From Treponema sp. (GTDB lineage: Bacteria > Spirochaetota > Spirochaetia > Treponematales > Breznakiellaceae): 6,063 nucleotides of DNA. This document shows, one piece after another, positions 5,705 through 6,063 of this stretch. A model generated the notes under the pieces. It was given only the letters and a program-made list of their open reading frames with translations, made no database searches and was not told the origin of the DNA. How positions within the stretch are numbered: position 1 is the stretch's first letter; the number at the start of each line of letters is the position of its first letter. The stretch is taken from the NCBI GenBank assembly GCA_031288815.1, contig JAITQR010000008.1, forward strand, positions 1 to 6,063. The letters run 5' to 3'. Position numbers and translations under genes: made by a program.

Positions 5705-6063
5705 CTAATCCCTGGGGCGCAGGTAGAAACTGCCGTTTACCTGCTCGGTCTTGAGTACGTTGATAAAGGCTTTCCCGTCGATGTTCCTGATGGCCCGGAC
5801 CAGATCGTCCACCTGGTTGGCGGATACTACCGAATAGAGCATGGTTCGGCCGGTCTTTTCGTAATTCCCCAGACCCTGGAAAGACGTGGCCCCGTGGCTG
5901 GTAATGTCCCGGATCAGGACGTATACCTCGTCGGGCTTAGAGGTGATGATAAGCAGGGTGCGCTGCTGGTAGCCCCGGTACAGGGCCGACAGGGCCATGG
6001 TTGTGGTAAACTGGAAGATGATCGAATAGAGCGCCTTGTCCAGGCTGAACAGGTAAGCGGCCA
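5705..6063 (-). CDS. YitT-family membrane protein with DUF2179 domain, C-terminal part, 5' end cut by window
   Basis: The frame is open to the window edge. It reads AAYLFSLDKALYSIIFQFTT before the first in-frame methionine at 5998, so that methionine is internal and the true start is beyond 6063. About 118 residues are visible. The first part is the end of the membrane domain, running into the segment before the cytosolic domain (ALYRGYQQRTLLIITSKP). The rest matches the DUF2179 pattern: a ferredoxin-like fold with LIITSKPDEVYVLIRDI, then HGATSFQGLGNYEKTGRTML, YSVVSANQVDDLVRAI, and IDGKAFINVLKTEQVNGSFY. YitT proteins have several transmembrane helices followed by this domain, and their function is not well established. 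The gene ends at TAG 5705-5707, three bases from the amrS stop on the other strand, leaving no room for a terminator between them. Confidence 0.9.
   Translation of the reverse strand, partial: AAYLFSLDKALYSIIFQFTTTMALSALYRGYQQRTLLIITSKPDEVYVLIRDITSHGATSFQGLGNYEKTGRTMLYSVVSANQVDDLVRAIRNIDGKAFINVLKTEQVNGSFYLRPRD

Noticed and set aside
1..6063. CRISPR array, tRNA, rRNA, insertion sequence or prophage attachment site
   Set aside because: No regularly spaced direct repeats with variable spacers, no cloverleaf or rRNA-like sequence, and no transposase or integrase motif were seen on either strand.

Overview
The window is visibly GC-rich and densely coded. It holds seven protein-coding genes, two of them cut by the window edges, and no tRNA, rRNA, CRISPR array or transposase that I can support. 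The gene set and the look of the proteins suggest a GC-rich spirochaete of the Treponema group. This is an impression from family recall, not a demonstrated placement. All genes look intact and share similar base composition. The only strongly AT-rich stretch is the divergent promoter region around 3950-4080.

Positions 1-3018 (+ strand) hold the 3' end of hflK, then hflC overlapping it by one base, then a 103-bp gap containing a long near-perfect inverted repeat, then a 528-residue single-pass membrane protein. HflK and HflC form an SPFH (band 7) membrane complex that usually controls the FtsH protease. The 528-residue protein looks like a degenerate protein-kinase fold, a transmembrane helix and an NTF2-like outer domain. 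It is the least explained gene here and may work with the HflKC membrane platform.

Positions 3100-3936 (- strand) hold a NudC-type NAD(H) diphosphatase with an intact zinc ribbon and Nudix box, apparently starting at TTG. It converges with the pseudokinase gene and diverges from the next unit across an AT-rich promoter region.

Positions 4095-5701 (+ strand) hold a two-gene unit. The first gene encodes a small soluble protein of unknown function. The second is tightly coupled to it and encodes a radical SAM enzyme of the AmmeMemoRadiSam family (AmrS). Its usual partners, Memo and AMMECR1, are not in the window. The 5' half of the enzyme gene carries an unusual cluster of 7-8 base homopolymer runs.

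Positions 5705-6063 (- strand) hold the C-terminal part of a YitT/DUF2179 membrane protein, ending three bases from the end of the radical SAM gene.

The strongest leads for new biology are the pseudokinase-TM-NTF2 protein beside HflKC, the unknown small protein coupled to AmrS, and 15-bp-period repeats found both in the hflC downstream hairpin and inside the pseudokinase linker.
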